Both the position numbers and the translations under genes were made by a program. This document shows positions 6,008-12,899 of a stretch of 14,267 nt of DNA, in pieces. The notes below the pieces were generated by a model. It did no database searches, had not been told where the DNA came from, and saw only the letters and a list, made by a program, of their open reading frames with translations. This DNA is from Tannerella sp. (GTDB lineage Bacteria > Bacteroidota > Bacteroidia > Bacteroidales > Tannerellaceae): assembly GCA_031277235.1 (NCBI GenBank), contig JAITMT010000485.1, forward strand, positions 1 through 14,267, read 5' to 3'. The first letter of the stretch is position 1; each line of letters opens with the position of its first letter.

Positions 6008-6481
6008 TTAAATATTTTGTAGTTTTTTTATAACATTATCAGTTTTATAGACATAATGATTTACAATTGTTGTATTATATTCATATTTTATAATTAATTC
6101 TAATATCTCATTTAAATATTTATCAGCAATAGTTCTTTCTCGACTTTTATCTATATTTCTTACGTTTGGGAACCATTTTTCCAATATTAATTTTTTCTCA
6201 TAATGTTTCCATGTAATTACTAAGCATCCTCTATCATAATAAAATACAACAATAAATGGATAAACATTATTATATAGATAGAATTTATTTTTCTTAATAA
6301 ACTTAATATTAGAATTATTACCAAATAATTCTTCATCTATAACATTAACGATACTATTAAATTTTTCTATTAATGTTAAAAATTTTAATTCTTCATTATC
6401 TTTTTGTATTTCAATTATATAACGAAGAGTATAGTAAATTACCACAGTCATTATTATTGTAATTATCAGAATATATTCCAT
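6008..6481 (-). CDS. Unknown membrane-anchored protein, extremely AT-rich gene
   Basis: The family of this 157-residue protein was not recognised. Residues about 3-26 (ILIITIIMTVVIYYTLRYII) form one N-terminal transmembrane helix. It is followed by a coil-prone stretch (EIQKDNEELKFLTLIEKF) and a mixed alpha/beta soluble part, giving an N-anchored topology. The DNA is strikingly AT-rich (about 10 of 60 bases are G/C at 6001-6060), unlike the flanking nuclease and repressor genes, which points to recent horizontal acquisition. It lies 32 bases downstream of the similarly AT-rich 408-aa gene on the same strand, and the two probably form one cargo unit transcribed from or through the repressor. 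Uninterrupted coding and this arrangement argue that it is real. Function is unknown; a partner of the upstream gene in a defence or exclusion system is speculation. Confidence 0.7.
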   Translation of the reverse strand: MEYILIITIIMTVVIYYTLRYIIEIQKDNEELKFLTLIEKFNSIVNVIDEELFGNNSNIKFIKKNKFYLYNNVYPFIVVFYYDRGCLVITWKHYEKKLILEKWFPNVRNIDKSRERTIADKYLNEILELIIKYEYNTTIVNHYVYKTDNVIKKLQNI

Positions 6482-6513
6482 AATTTTATATATTTTAAAA
6501 TTTATATTATAAA

Positions 6514-7740
6514 TTAATCTTCCATATTTTCAAAATCATAAGTAATAAGAATATCTGAAATCATAAGTTTTAATTCATAATCAGATAACAAACGACATTC
6601 AGAATTTACTTGTTTATTCCATATATATATCATCATAAGAGCACAAAGACATTTATCCCAATTATTGAAAATACGATAATAAATAGAAAAAGTAATTACG
6701 GTTTTATATATTTCTTCTAAATCTATTGTTCTATGATTTTCTATAATATTATTTAAATAAAGTAAAGTAAAAGGACTATTGGATATTTTATGACTAAGAT
6801 CATAATACTTATTTTCACTATATCTATCCATATAGACTTCAATAATAATTTCTATTATTCCTTCAAAATCCATATCGTCAAATGTAGTAATGTTTAATCT
6901 AATATTTTTATAAAATTCATTTGGAAATTGATAATTTAGTTCTTGCAAAATCATTATAAGTTTCGATTTTACTTGTTTATCCGTTAATATTTCCTGATTT
7001 CTATTTACTTCAGCATACCATTCTGAAAGTATAATAATAGCAGCAATACAAATAGTAATATTTTTAGCAAACATAAAATAAGCAACAGAATTTAAACATG
7101 CAATCAACTCTTTAATTTCAATAGGTCTTTTATTGATTTTATATGAATACAAGAATCTTGCAATTTTTTCCGAATTTACAATTTTTTCTTGAATAGTAAC
7201 AAATTTGTTTTGTCCATAATTTAAAATATAGGAATTAATAACAAATTTACCAATCTTATCCCATTTCATTAAATCTAATTTATTAGCAACTTTCTTTAAT
7301 ATAGGTATTAGCTTTTTTAATATTTCCTGTTTTCTGGGACGATATTCTATATCTTTTTTCATTATCTTTAAACCATTTTTTGAAAGGCGCATTTTTCTAT
7401 TATCTATTATCCAATACGTTTCATTGGATTCATTTAAATCCTCTCCAGTATATGGACACCAATCACGTTCTAAAAAATAATATTCATATTCGCCATTCTT
7501 AATAAAATTATAAATATCAACATCTCCCATTATGGTTTTTTGTAATAATTCTGTAAAATCTTCAAAATCATAAGGACGTAAAGGTTTTTCTTCATGAAAA
7601 TCCAAAATATTTATCATTTTTTGTGAATAGATATTCTTATTGAATATTGTCTTTAATTCATTAATTCTATAACCTTCTTTTTCTATATGCTCACAAAGAT
7701 CGCAAGCATATAATTTACCTTTAAGTGAATAAAATTTCAT
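6514..7740 (-). CDS. Unknown 408-aa protein, extremely AT-rich cargo gene
   Basis: No family was recognised for this protein. The N-terminal part has Cys13-x2-Cys16 (YACDLCEH) and a later W-C95-P-Y-T-G-E, which might together bind a metal, but a full zinc ribbon is not apparent. Residues about 140-408 look mostly helical and rich in Ile, Asn, Tyr and Lys, with hydrophobic helices such as SVAYFMFAKNITICIAAIII. A 408-codon open frame in DNA this AT-rich would be very unlikely by chance, so it is a genuine gene. It begins 30 bases after the repressor stop and is followed by the 157-aa membrane gene. It should be expressed with the repressor during lysogeny. Base composition (15 of 60 G/C at 7081-7140) indicates foreign origin. 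Anti-phage defence or superinfection exclusion is a hypothesis from position only. Confidence 0.8.
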   Translation of the reverse strand: MKFYSLKGKLYACDLCEHIEKEGYRINELKTIFNKNIYSQKMINILDFHEEKPLRPYDFEDFTELLQKTIMGDVDIYNFIKNGEYEYYFLERDWCPYTGEDLNESNETYWIIDNRKMRLSKNGLKIMKKDIEYRPRKQEILKKLIPILKKVANKLDLMKWDKIGKFVINSYILNYGQNKFVTIQEKIVNSEKIARFLYSYKINKRPIEIKELIACLNSVAYFMFAKNITICIAAIIILSEWYAEVNRNQEILTDKQVKSKLIMILQELNYQFPNEFYKNIRLNITTFDDMDFEGIIEIIIEVYMDRYSENKYYDLSHKISNSPFTLLYLNNIIENHRTIDLEEIYKTVITFSIYYRIFNNWDKCLCALMMIYIWNKQVNSECRLLSDYELKLMISDILITYDFENMED

Positions 7741-7770
7741 TCTTATTTATAATTTTTTACGTTTCATTTC

Positions 7771-8469
7771 TCACATCGTATTCATCCGAATACTAATCTT
7801 GACAAGAGCAATCGCATTTATATCCTGCAATCTAAAATCCTGTGGATTATGCCGTGGATTATAACTTTCAAGACGAATCCAATCCTTTCCCGATTCGGAA
7901 CGGGTAATATACTTTACAGTAAGGTATTCATCACCCTCCAAATCAATGGACAGAACATACATTTCACCATAAACGATACTGTTTAACTCTGTCAGTTCCT
8001 TATAACAGATAATGTCTCCGGACTTGATTAGCGGATCCATACTGTCGCCTGCTACATACATGGCGCCATCACATTTAGGAATATTGGGTAAACGAATAGT
8101 ACCCAATAGGTTCTCATGTTTTTGCAGAAAAAGAGTCTTTAAATTTGCGGCGCTTTTGTAGTCATACAACGGAATATCCTGCAATTCAATAAGTTTTTCC
8201 GTGTATTTTACAGGTTTGTGAATTTGAATGATAGAATCGTTCTCATTAGGTTTCAACATTTCACCTTCATTTGACACAAGCCATTCAAGTGAATACTGTG
8301 GAAATTCTTTTGAAATCTTTTGAATCAATTCAATTGAAGGATTAGAGCCTCTGCCAAACAATGTCTTAATCGTATTCGCGTTATAATCAATCCGTTCCGC
8401 AAATCTATCTACAGATAGTTTTTCGGACTTTATGATGTGTCTAATCCTGTTAATCAATGTATTATCCAT
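7771..8469 (-). CDS. Phage repressor: XRE HTH plus S24 (LexA/CI-like) peptidase domain
   Basis: Of 232 residues, about 1-68 form an XRE-type helix-turn-helix (SVDRFAERIDYNANTIKTLF, then NPSIELIQKISKEFP and SLEWLVSNEGEML). The C-terminal domain is an S24 peptidase/dimerisation domain with catalytic Ser143 in YVAGDSMDPLIKSGD and Lys186 in LTVKYI. The product should bind operators in the region just upstream, silence the rightward early operon and autocleave on SOS induction. The cleavage segment (YKSAANL, residues 104-110) has Asn where LexA and CI have Gly after Ala, so cleavage may be altered. The gene is divergent from the early operon and heads the minus-strand unit with the AT-rich cargo genes and the nuclease. 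Confidence 0.93.
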   Translation of the reverse strand: MDNTLINRIRHIIKSEKLSVDRFAERIDYNANTIKTLFGRGSNPSIELIQKISKEFPQYSLEWLVSNEGEMLKPNENDSIIQIHKPVKYTEKLIELQDIPLYDYKSAANLKTLFLQKHENLLGTIRLPNIPKCDGAMYVAGDSMDPLIKSGDIICYKELTELNSIVYGEMYVLSIDLEGDEYLTVKYITRSESGKDWIRLESYNPRHNPQDFRLQDINAIALVKISIRMNTM

Positions 8470-8479
8470 ATACTCTTTA

Positions 8480-8496
8480 TTTAGAATTTGTCTAAA
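8480..8496. promoter_or_regulatory. Operator candidate: palindrome at repressor 5' end
   Basis: TTTAGA (8480-8485) and TCTAAA (8491-8496) form a perfect 6-bp inverted repeat with a 5-base centre. It lies 11 bases upstream of the repressor ATG, overlapping the likely repressor -7 box, and is well placed for autoregulation. Confidence 0.55.
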
Positions 8497-8527
8497 TTAT
8501 ATTCAAATGAACGATAATATTTGCAAA
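8492..8527 (-). promoter_or_regulatory. Candidate leftward (repressor) promoter
   Basis: On the minus strand, TTTG (8527-8524) and TAATTTAG (8499-8492, one mismatch to TAnnTTTG) are 24 bases apart. The -33 box abuts the rightward -33 box within the palindrome ATTTGCAAAT (8519-8528). Confidence 0.4.
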
Positions 8528-8543
8528 TTATGTCTCAAATGAA
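8503..8543. promoter_or_regulatory. Symmetric operator cluster: TCAAATGAA direct repeats around ATTTGCAAAT palindrome
   Basis: TCAAATGAA occurs at 8503-8511 and 8535-8543 (32-base period, about three helical turns). Each copy carries a TCA-nn-TGA dyad. They flank the 10-bp perfect palindrome ATTTGCAAAT (8519-8528) at nearly equal distances. The arrangement between two divergent promoters suggests binding sites for the S24 repressor and/or an early regulator. Confidence 0.5.
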
Positions 8544-8552
8544 TTATCTTTG
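8520..8552 (+). promoter_or_regulatory. Rightward early promoter
   Basis: TTTG (8520-8523) and TATCTTTG (8545-8552) are separated by 21 bases, a near-perfect Bacteroidota promoter. It reads into the leader and the early/recombination operon. Confidence 0.7.
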
Positions 8553-8650
8553 CCGCCAGAAAGAGGAAAAACCCCGAAAAGTTTCTCCATTTCCACAAAA
8601 AAAGTGTCGTGCCTATACTAACAAGTTCCGCACAAAACCAATTTCAGCGA

Positions 8651-8658
8651 CAAAGGTA
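8651..8658 (-). promoter_or_regulatory. Possible second leftward -7 box
   Basis: On the minus strand this reads TACCTTTG (exact TAnnTTTG). The expected -33 position is a T-run rather than TTTG. If used, transcription would run leftward through the operator into the repressor, opposing the rightward promoter. Low confidence. Confidence 0.25.
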
Positions 8659-8728
8659 CGATACTTTTTTGAAAAAACATTCTGATTGCAGCATTATTTT
8701 ACGATGCAATTGACTGTCAGAATTGTCA

Positions 8729-8911
8729 ATGTCTCTGATTGATGTGAATACTAAGACTATTTCCTTCACAATCAATCAAAAAAACGTTCGGCAAGAGAAC
8801 TCCGCTAAACCGGCAGCTCTTTCACTCAAACCGAATCGAAAGTACAAGAAAGAGCAAGTTAGGTTTGTCGAAGAAATTACGATAAGTCTTTTCTGCACAG
8901 ATTCTCGATAA
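8729..8911 (+). CDS. Doubtful 60-aa hypothetical protein in the early leader
   Basis: ATG 8729 opens 60 codons (MSLIDVNTKTISFTINQK onward), basic and Asn/Lys/Arg-rich with a KPNRKYKKEQ stretch. An in-frame TTG lies two codons upstream. No recognisable family, no clear ribosome binding site and no neighbour overlap support it. Its position directly behind the early promoter would suit a Cro-like or antirepressor peptide, but the sequence does not show a helix-turn-helix. Chance opening is as likely. Confidence 0.25.
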   Translation: MSLIDVNTKTISFTINQKNVRQENSAKPAALSLKPNRKYKKEQVRFVEEITISLFCTDSR

Positions 8912-9077
8912 TCAATAAGTTAGAGAAATACAGTGTGATTAGCGTCAGTCCATACTGTGTCTAAAAACGAACAAAATATACAAATTTAATTGTTATTCAA
9001 TCATAAAATCAAGACAGGACAAGACCGAAGAACTGTTTCTTTTACATAAAGTTCCGGATGATGCAATCATAAAAAAC

Positions 9078-9347
9078 TTGAAAGTCGAACTTGGAAAAGC
9101 ATATTCATATATTCAGGAACTCGAAGACGAAAACAAATCACTCAGGGAACAGATTGAACAATTGCAAAAACAGACATTTTCCCTCACAAGGGAAGAAGTA
9201 AGAGAATTGAAAAAGAGCGAATTGTTTGACGTGTATAAGGAAGAAATCAGAAGTCTTATAAAAATAAAGAAGAAACTCCAAAATGACAACTATGATTTGT
9301 TAAAAAGAAACATTGAAATGATAAACAATAATAAAATAAAATTATAA
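9078..9347 (+). CDS. Small coiled-coil early protein (start uncertain)
   Basis: The frame ends at TAA 9345-9347. From the only conventional in-frame start downstream of the leader, TTG 9078, it gives 89 residues that are almost entirely helical/coiled coil (YIQELEDENKSLREQIEQLQKQ), with charged heptads throughout. Protein-like sequence (TEELFLLHKVPDDAIIKNLK) continues upstream in the same frame to about 9003, with no ATG. Either a CTG (9033) or ATA/ATC-type start is used, or the native ATG was lost by mutation. Its TAA shares the last A with the ATG of the next gene (TAATG), indicating translational coupling. The coil suggests oligomerisation or a protein partner; no function was recognised. 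Confidence 0.65.
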   Translation: MKVELGKAYSYIQELEDENKSLREQIEQLQKQTFSLTREEVRELKKSELFDVYKEEIRSLIKIKKKLQNDNYDLLKRNIEMINNNKIKL

Positions 9348-9526
9348 TGGAAAAGCAAAACGAATCGCTATTCACTCCAACAGGAGAATATTTTTCAGAC
9401 GGAATAAAGTATCCACATAAACAATTGTCAGAAGAAGATAAAGAAATTATTTTCCAAAGGCGGGCAGAAAATGCCAAAATACAAACTATAGAAAGTTATT
9501 GGGACGATGATCCATTTAATAATTAG
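9347..9526 (+). CDS. 59-aa hypothetical early protein
   Basis: The ATG at 9347 overlaps the preceding stop (TAATG) and the frame runs 59 codons to TAG 9524-9526, eight bases before the next gene. The product is acidic and hydrophilic: MEKQNESLFTPTGEYFSDG, then YPHKQLSEEDKEIIFQRRAE and a YWDDDPFNN tail. The tight coupling to neighbours on both sides and the polar composition support a real small gene. No family was recognised. Confidence 0.65.
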   Translation: MEKQNESLFTPTGEYFSDGIKYPHKQLSEEDKEIIFQRRAENAKIQTIESYWDDDPFNN

Positions 9527-9534
9527 AAGCATCT

Positions 9535-9810
9535 ATGGACTACAAAATATCCAAAAGCGACATGCTCGAACTCCTGGCCAAAGCCAGTGAAATAGGCTTT
9601 CAACGAGGAAAGGAACATGTAAACGACAAATACATCAGCAAGAACAAGGCATTCCGGATATTCGGACGCGGTAGAATAGAGGAATGGATCAGCGAAGGTT
9701 CCATCAAAATAAGAACCTCCGGCAGGGGAAATACCGCAAAACGGTACTTGGAATACGCAAAACTGCTCGAACTCGATGCAAGCGAAAAATTGACAATACA
9801 TTATAATTAA
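9535..9810 (+). CDS. Excisionase-like winged-HTH DNA-binding protein
   Basis: In this 91-residue protein an N-terminal helix (MDYKISKSDMLELLAKASEIGFQ) precedes a MerR/AlpA-type winged helix-turn-helix. That region reads ISKNKAFRIFGRGRIEEWI, then EGSIKIRTSGRGNTAKRY and LEYAKLLEL. This layout (recognition helix ending in W-I/L, then a basic wing and an arm) is typical of small excisionases and related phage regulators. It could promote excision with the integrase or regulate early transcription; the sequence does not decide between them. It sits in a compact plus-strand operon, 8 bases after the 59-aa gene. Confidence 0.65.
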   Translation: MDYKISKSDMLELLAKASEIGFQRGKEHVNDKYISKNKAFRIFGRGRIEEWISEGSIKIRTSGRGNTAKRYLEYAKLLELDASEKLTIHYN

Positions 9811-9816
9811 TACATC

Positions 9817-10014
9817 ATGCTAAAAAAAATCATCTTATGGAACTTTGTAATATCGTTCATGGCGTTGTCCGTGGACACGGAACGTTCAACGCCGACAGGC
9901 ATCTTCGTCTGTTACGGATACTTTATCGCATCGGCGCTCCTGTTTCTCTGGAAGCAGAAGCAAATTACACAATGGTTAAATACCCTTGACCTTCAAAAAA
10001 GTTGTAAAACATAA
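9817..10014 (+). CDS. Small membrane protein
   Basis: In this 65-residue protein two hydrophobic segments are visible: about 4-18 (KIILWNFVISFMALS) and 28-45 (GIFVCYGYFIASALLFLW). Both are long enough to span the membrane, with a short polar loop (VDTERSTPT) between and a basic tail. It starts 6 bases after the excisionase-like gene and ends 16 bases before the next ATG, which supports it as an operon member. No family was recognised; a holin or exclusion role is possible, but the position in an early operon does not favour lysis. Confidence 0.6.
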   Translation: MLKKIILWNFVISFMALSVDTERSTPTGIFVCYGYFIASALLFLWKQKQITQWLNTLDLQKSCKT

Positions 10015-10030
10015 AATTAAATACTTAACA

Positions 10031-10474
10031 ATGAAGTATCTAAAACTAAACGTTGAGCCGCTGGATATCGACGGAGCAACAAAACAGATAATCGAATGCC
10101 TGGATATTGAACATCTCGGATGGGACTTCTCCGAAGTAAAAAGCGACGGAGACGCCTACGGGAAAATCAAGATTTGCGGAATGCTCCTCAACGGCAATAT
10201 AAAGGCGGACATGGACGTAACGATTGTCGCCCGTGCAGAAAGGATCAGGGGAACAGTCTCGCTCGACCGGGACGTTCCCGACGACCCCGACGCCTTTGAA
10301 ATCACCGGAATAAAATCGGTCAATATAGACGATTACAATACCGGATACGATAGGAAAGGATACGAATACTATGACGTGGAACTCTCCGCGTTGGAACTCA
10401 ATCTCCTGGAGAAAAACATTCTCTACAGATACCAGAAATTGCATAACAATACAACATGCCGCATCAGTGCGTAA
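10031..10474 (+). CDS. Hypothetical early protein
   Basis: ATG 10031 was chosen over an upstream in-frame ATG (9986) because it follows the preceding stop and an A-rich leader (ACTTAACA). The 147-residue product is acidic with alternating strands: KICGMLLNGNIKADMDVTIV, RIRGTVSLDRDV and EITGIKSVNIDDY. It ends with a helical part (LSALELNLLEKNILYRYQKL). The fold looks alpha/beta. No family was recognised. It sits between the small membrane protein and another short unknown gene, upstream of the recombination module. Confidence 0.72.
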   Translation: MKYLKLNVEPLDIDGATKQIIECLDIEHLGWDFSEVKSDGDAYGKIKICGMLLNGNIKADMDVTIVARAERIRGTVSLDRDVPDDPDAFEITGIKSVNIDDYNTGYDRKGYEYYDVELSALELNLLEKNILYRYQKLHNNTTCRISA

Positions 10475-10497
10475 TTGAATTTTCAAATCTTCAAATT

Positions 10498-10821
10498 ATG
10501 AAAGAAAAAATAAGCGCGGAAACGCGCAAAAAGGCACATGACTTGCTTGAAGCCTGCATGAACAGCAGTGATGCAGGCAACGACGCCTTTTTCCAGTATT
10601 ATGGACATGTCAATTCTATTGACATGGAAGTTCACACCGGAAATTATGAAAATAACATAATTCTTAAAGGTTATTTTTATCTGACGGAAGAAAATCTATA
10701 CTCCAAGGAAAATAGACCCGAAGCAATGGCAAAAATAACAAGTAGATTAAAAGAAATAACAACAAAAAAGTTAAAAGAAAATGAAAAAATTGGAAGAAAT
10801 GACCGAACAGGAAATATATAA
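10498..10821 (+). CDS. Hypothetical early protein, overlapping the next gene
   Basis: ATG 10498 follows an AT-rich leader (TTCAAATTATG) and gives 107 residues; an upstream ATG inside the previous gene is less likely. It begins with a helix (ISAETRKKAHDLLEACM), has a central strand-rich part (DMEVHTGNY and NNIILKGYFYLTEE), and ends in a basic helix (TSRLKEITTKKLKENEK). The last 41 bases overlap the following gene in another frame, common in compact phage operons. No family was recognised. Confidence 0.65.
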   Translation: MKEKISAETRKKAHDLLEACMNSSDAGNDAFFQYYGHVNSIDMEVHTGNYENNIILKGYFYLTEENLYSKENRPEAMAKITSRLKEITTKKLKENEKIGRNDRTGNI

Positions 10822-11455
10822 CCTGTCGGAGGAAGAAATCGAAAAAATGAAGCGCCTCGCATTGGCAGAGGCAGGTATCAAAATCATGAACAAGCCCAAA
10901 ACCCCGAAACTGTTTGAAATAGATGAGAAAGACGCTATTCTTTATGTTATACCGCTGATTTCGGACGAATATGGATTTACCGACATGCAGGAGGCAGCCG
11001 AATTGCTTGAGTTCCTGAAAAAATCAAAATCTTTCGGATATTTGGACTACAATAGCAATGCAGGTTATGAAATGAATTATATTGTACAGGAGAAAAAACG
11101 TAAGTATTCCAGTAGCAAAGACTGCTTGAAAATAGAAAGCAAACCCGCCTATTCCACCGAACTTTTCCAAAAAATAGTAGATTCCTTGACTGCAAACAAA
11201 AGAATGCAGGAACAGAGTGAAAAGGATATAAAGGAATACAATGCGGTAATGGAGGAAGCAGCCGGCATCACCTCTGAAATAACGAATAAAATTCTGGAAA
11301 TCAGACAAAAATACGACCGGTTGAAAAATCTTCACGATAAGTTCATCAACGATTACCTCCCGCTCGCAGACAATGACAGGGACATAGCCATGAAGTTTAT
11401 GAAAAAGGCATATTCCCTGAATGGGGAAGAAGTCGAATACATTTTAGACAATTAA
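10781..11455 (+). CDS. Coiled-coil hypothetical early protein
   Basis: The 224-residue product begins with an acidic helix (LEEMTEQEIYNLSEEEIEKM) resembling the short N-terminal docking helices seen in phage accessory proteins. A globular middle follows (FEIDEKDAILYVIPLI and EYGFTDMQEAAELLEFL). Residues about 130-200 form a predicted coiled coil (QEQSEKDIKEYNAVMEEA, then EITNKILEIRQKYDRLKNLH). It lies directly upstream of the Rad52-like annealing protein gene (13-base gap), so a role linked to DNA recombination or replication is a reasonable guess from context only. The start overlaps the previous gene by 41 bases. Confidence 0.7.
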   Translation: MKKLEEMTEQEIYNLSEEEIEKMKRLALAEAGIKIMNKPKTPKLFEIDEKDAILYVIPLISDEYGFTDMQEAAELLEFLKKSKSFGYLDYNSNAGYEMNYIVQEKKRKYSSSKDCLKIESKPAYSTELFQKIVDSLTANKRMQEQSEKDIKEYNAVMEEAAGITSEITNKILEIRQKYDRLKNLHDKFINDYLPLADNDRDIAMKFMKKAYSLNGEEVEYILDN

Positions 11456-11468
11456 AATACAAACAAAA

Positions 11469-12119
11469 ATGAACAATCTTGCTTTATACAACGCAGTAAG
11501 GGAAGTACCCAAGGAAGCCCAGAAATCCTTCGACAACGGAAGATTTAAGGGTACGGATATTAATCCAATGTGGAGAATAAAAACGCTTACGGAGCAGTTC
11601 GGCGTATGCGGTTTCGGATGGTATTACGAAATTACTTCCCAGCGATTACAGGAAGGAGCCGAAGGAAACATCTGTGCTTTTACCGACATAAACCTTTATG
11701 TCAAGACGGAAGAAGGATGGAGCAAACCCATACCCGGTATCGGAGGAAATTCATTCGTGTCAAAAACAAAGAACGGTTTGCTGACCTCCGACGAAGCGTT
11801 CAAGATGAGCCTAAGTGATGCTATCAGTGTAGCAGCCAAGGCATTAGGTGTAGGAGCAGACATCTATTATCAAAACGACAGAACCAAATACACGATGGAC
11901 GATAAATCGCAGCAATCGCCGAGACCTCAACCGCAATCCCAACCTCAACAATCCAAACAGGAAGAATTTGATTTAACGCATCTCTCCCTTGCCAAGCAGG
12001 AAGTGAAGGAAACAAAGAACGAAACGGAGTTAACCGAAGTATGGAACAGATGGTCAATGTACAAGAACATACCGGAATTTCGCGATTTTGTGATTGAACA
12101 GCGTAAAAAGGTAGCATAA
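11469..12119 (+). CDS. Rad52-like single-strand DNA annealing protein (phage recombinase)
   Basis: In this 216-residue protein the N-terminal about 145 residues match a phage annealing-protein family: FGVCGFGWYYEITSQRL, FTDINLYVKTEEGWSKPI, GIGGNSFV, and LTSDEAFKMSLSDAISVAAKALGVGADIYY. A Pro/Gln-rich linker (about 148-164, SPRPQPQSQPQQ) leads to a helical C-terminal tail, a layout shared by annealing proteins whose tail contacts SSB or partners. The adjacent gene encodes a YqaJ/lambda-exonuclease-like nuclease, the classic two-component recombination pair (nuclease resects, annealing protein pairs strands). The pairing and the conserved domain support the role; the exact superfamily (Rad52/Sak versus related) needs a profile search. 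Confidence 0.75.
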   Translation: MNNLALYNAVREVPKEAQKSFDNGRFKGTDINPMWRIKTLTEQFGVCGFGWYYEITSQRLQEGAEGNICAFTDINLYVKTEEGWSKPIPGIGGNSFVSKTKNGLLTSDEAFKMSLSDAISVAAKALGVGADIYYQNDRTKYTMDDKSQQSPRPQPQSQPQQSKQEEFDLTHLSLAKQEVKETKNETELTEVWNRWSMYKNIPEFRDFVIEQRKKVA

Positions 12120-12134
12120 AAACAAAAGTTCGTT

Positions 12135-12818
12135 ATGGAAATAAAACAGTTCAAAATTCGTTGTAGCGCAATCGGAGAAATCATGTCCGCAAAGGGAGAA
12201 TTAACGCAAACTAATAAGACATGGCTGGATATCTGGATGAAGGAACAAATTTACAATCGAAAGAAAGAGTTCACGTCCAAATATACGGACAAGGGAAACA
12301 TTATGGAAGATCATGCAATCGATTTTGTTGCCGAAAAACTCAATCTGGGACTGGCATTCAAAAACGACCGAGAATTTGAAAATGATTATCTTACCGGCAC
12401 GCCCGATCTCATCTTTCCGGATAAAAATCTGATAATAGATATAAAATGTTCCTGGGACTGTTTTACATTTCCATTGTTTGGCAGCGAACTGCCGAACAAA
12501 GATTACTATTACCAGGCGCAGGGATACATGGAACTTGCCAATATTGACAATTACAAGGTTGCCTATGTCCTGATCGACACGCCTTCAAGCATTATAGAAA
12601 GGGAAGCCTGGTATCTGTCAAAAAACAGCGGCTTTGATTTTGAAGAGACGCTTGAAGAACTCGAAAGGAAATTGACATATAACGATGTAACGGATCCCGT
12701 ATTGAAACTCAAAACATTCAATGTTGAACGCAACAGGGACGTGGTGGACAACATATACAGGAAAGTTGATAAATGCAGGGAATACATTAAAGATAACCTA
12801 TTTATATTCAGTACATAA
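12135..12818 (+). CDS. YqaJ / lambda-exonuclease-like PD-(D/E)XK nuclease
   Basis: This 227-residue protein has a visible nuclease core. E58 lies in KGNIMEDHAIDF, the Glu-bearing helix. P90-D91 lies in LTGTPDLIF, and D102-x-K104 in IIDIKCSWDCF. A QAQGYM helix (YYYQAQGYMEL) follows, as in YqaJ and lambda Exo proteins. It should resect double-stranded DNA ends 5' to 3' to expose single strands for the annealing protein encoded 15 bases upstream. The start at 12135 follows an A-rich leader. It is the last gene before a hairpin (12900-12939) that may end or attenuate this part of the operon. Confidence 0.88.
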   Translation: MEIKQFKIRCSAIGEIMSAKGELTQTNKTWLDIWMKEQIYNRKKEFTSKYTDKGNIMEDHAIDFVAEKLNLGLAFKNDREFENDYLTGTPDLIFPDKNLIIDIKCSWDCFTFPLFGSELPNKDYYYQAQGYMELANIDNYKVAYVLIDTPSSIIEREAWYLSKNSGFDFEETLEELERKLTYNDVTDPVLKLKTFNVERNRDVVDNIYRKVDKCREYIKDNLFIFST

Positions 12819-12899
12819 GTAAAGTGTTTTTCATGGTATTATTTTTTAGTGTTGTTGTGAACTACTTTAAGTTTTTTACAATTATTTAGTAAACCTTTT

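Larger units (their letters stand above)
8553..9002 (+). other. Early-operon leader without a convincing gene
   Basis: About 450 bases follow the rightward promoter before protein-like sequence begins near 9003. The stretch holds small imperfect hairpins, such as GGAAAAAC with GTTTCTCC at 8565-8588 and ACAGT with ACTGT at 8930-8958. It also holds a minus-strand TACCTTTG box at 8658-8651 and one weak 60-codon ORF (8729-8911). No tRNA, CRISPR or long ORF was seen on either strand. It may be a regulatory leader, an antitermination site or a small RNA. Confidence 0.4.

Noticed and set aside
10046..10486. Minus-strand 146-codon ORF
   Set aside because: It is a shadow of the plus-strand gene at 10031-10474, which fits the operon spacing; the minus-strand product has no recognisable features.
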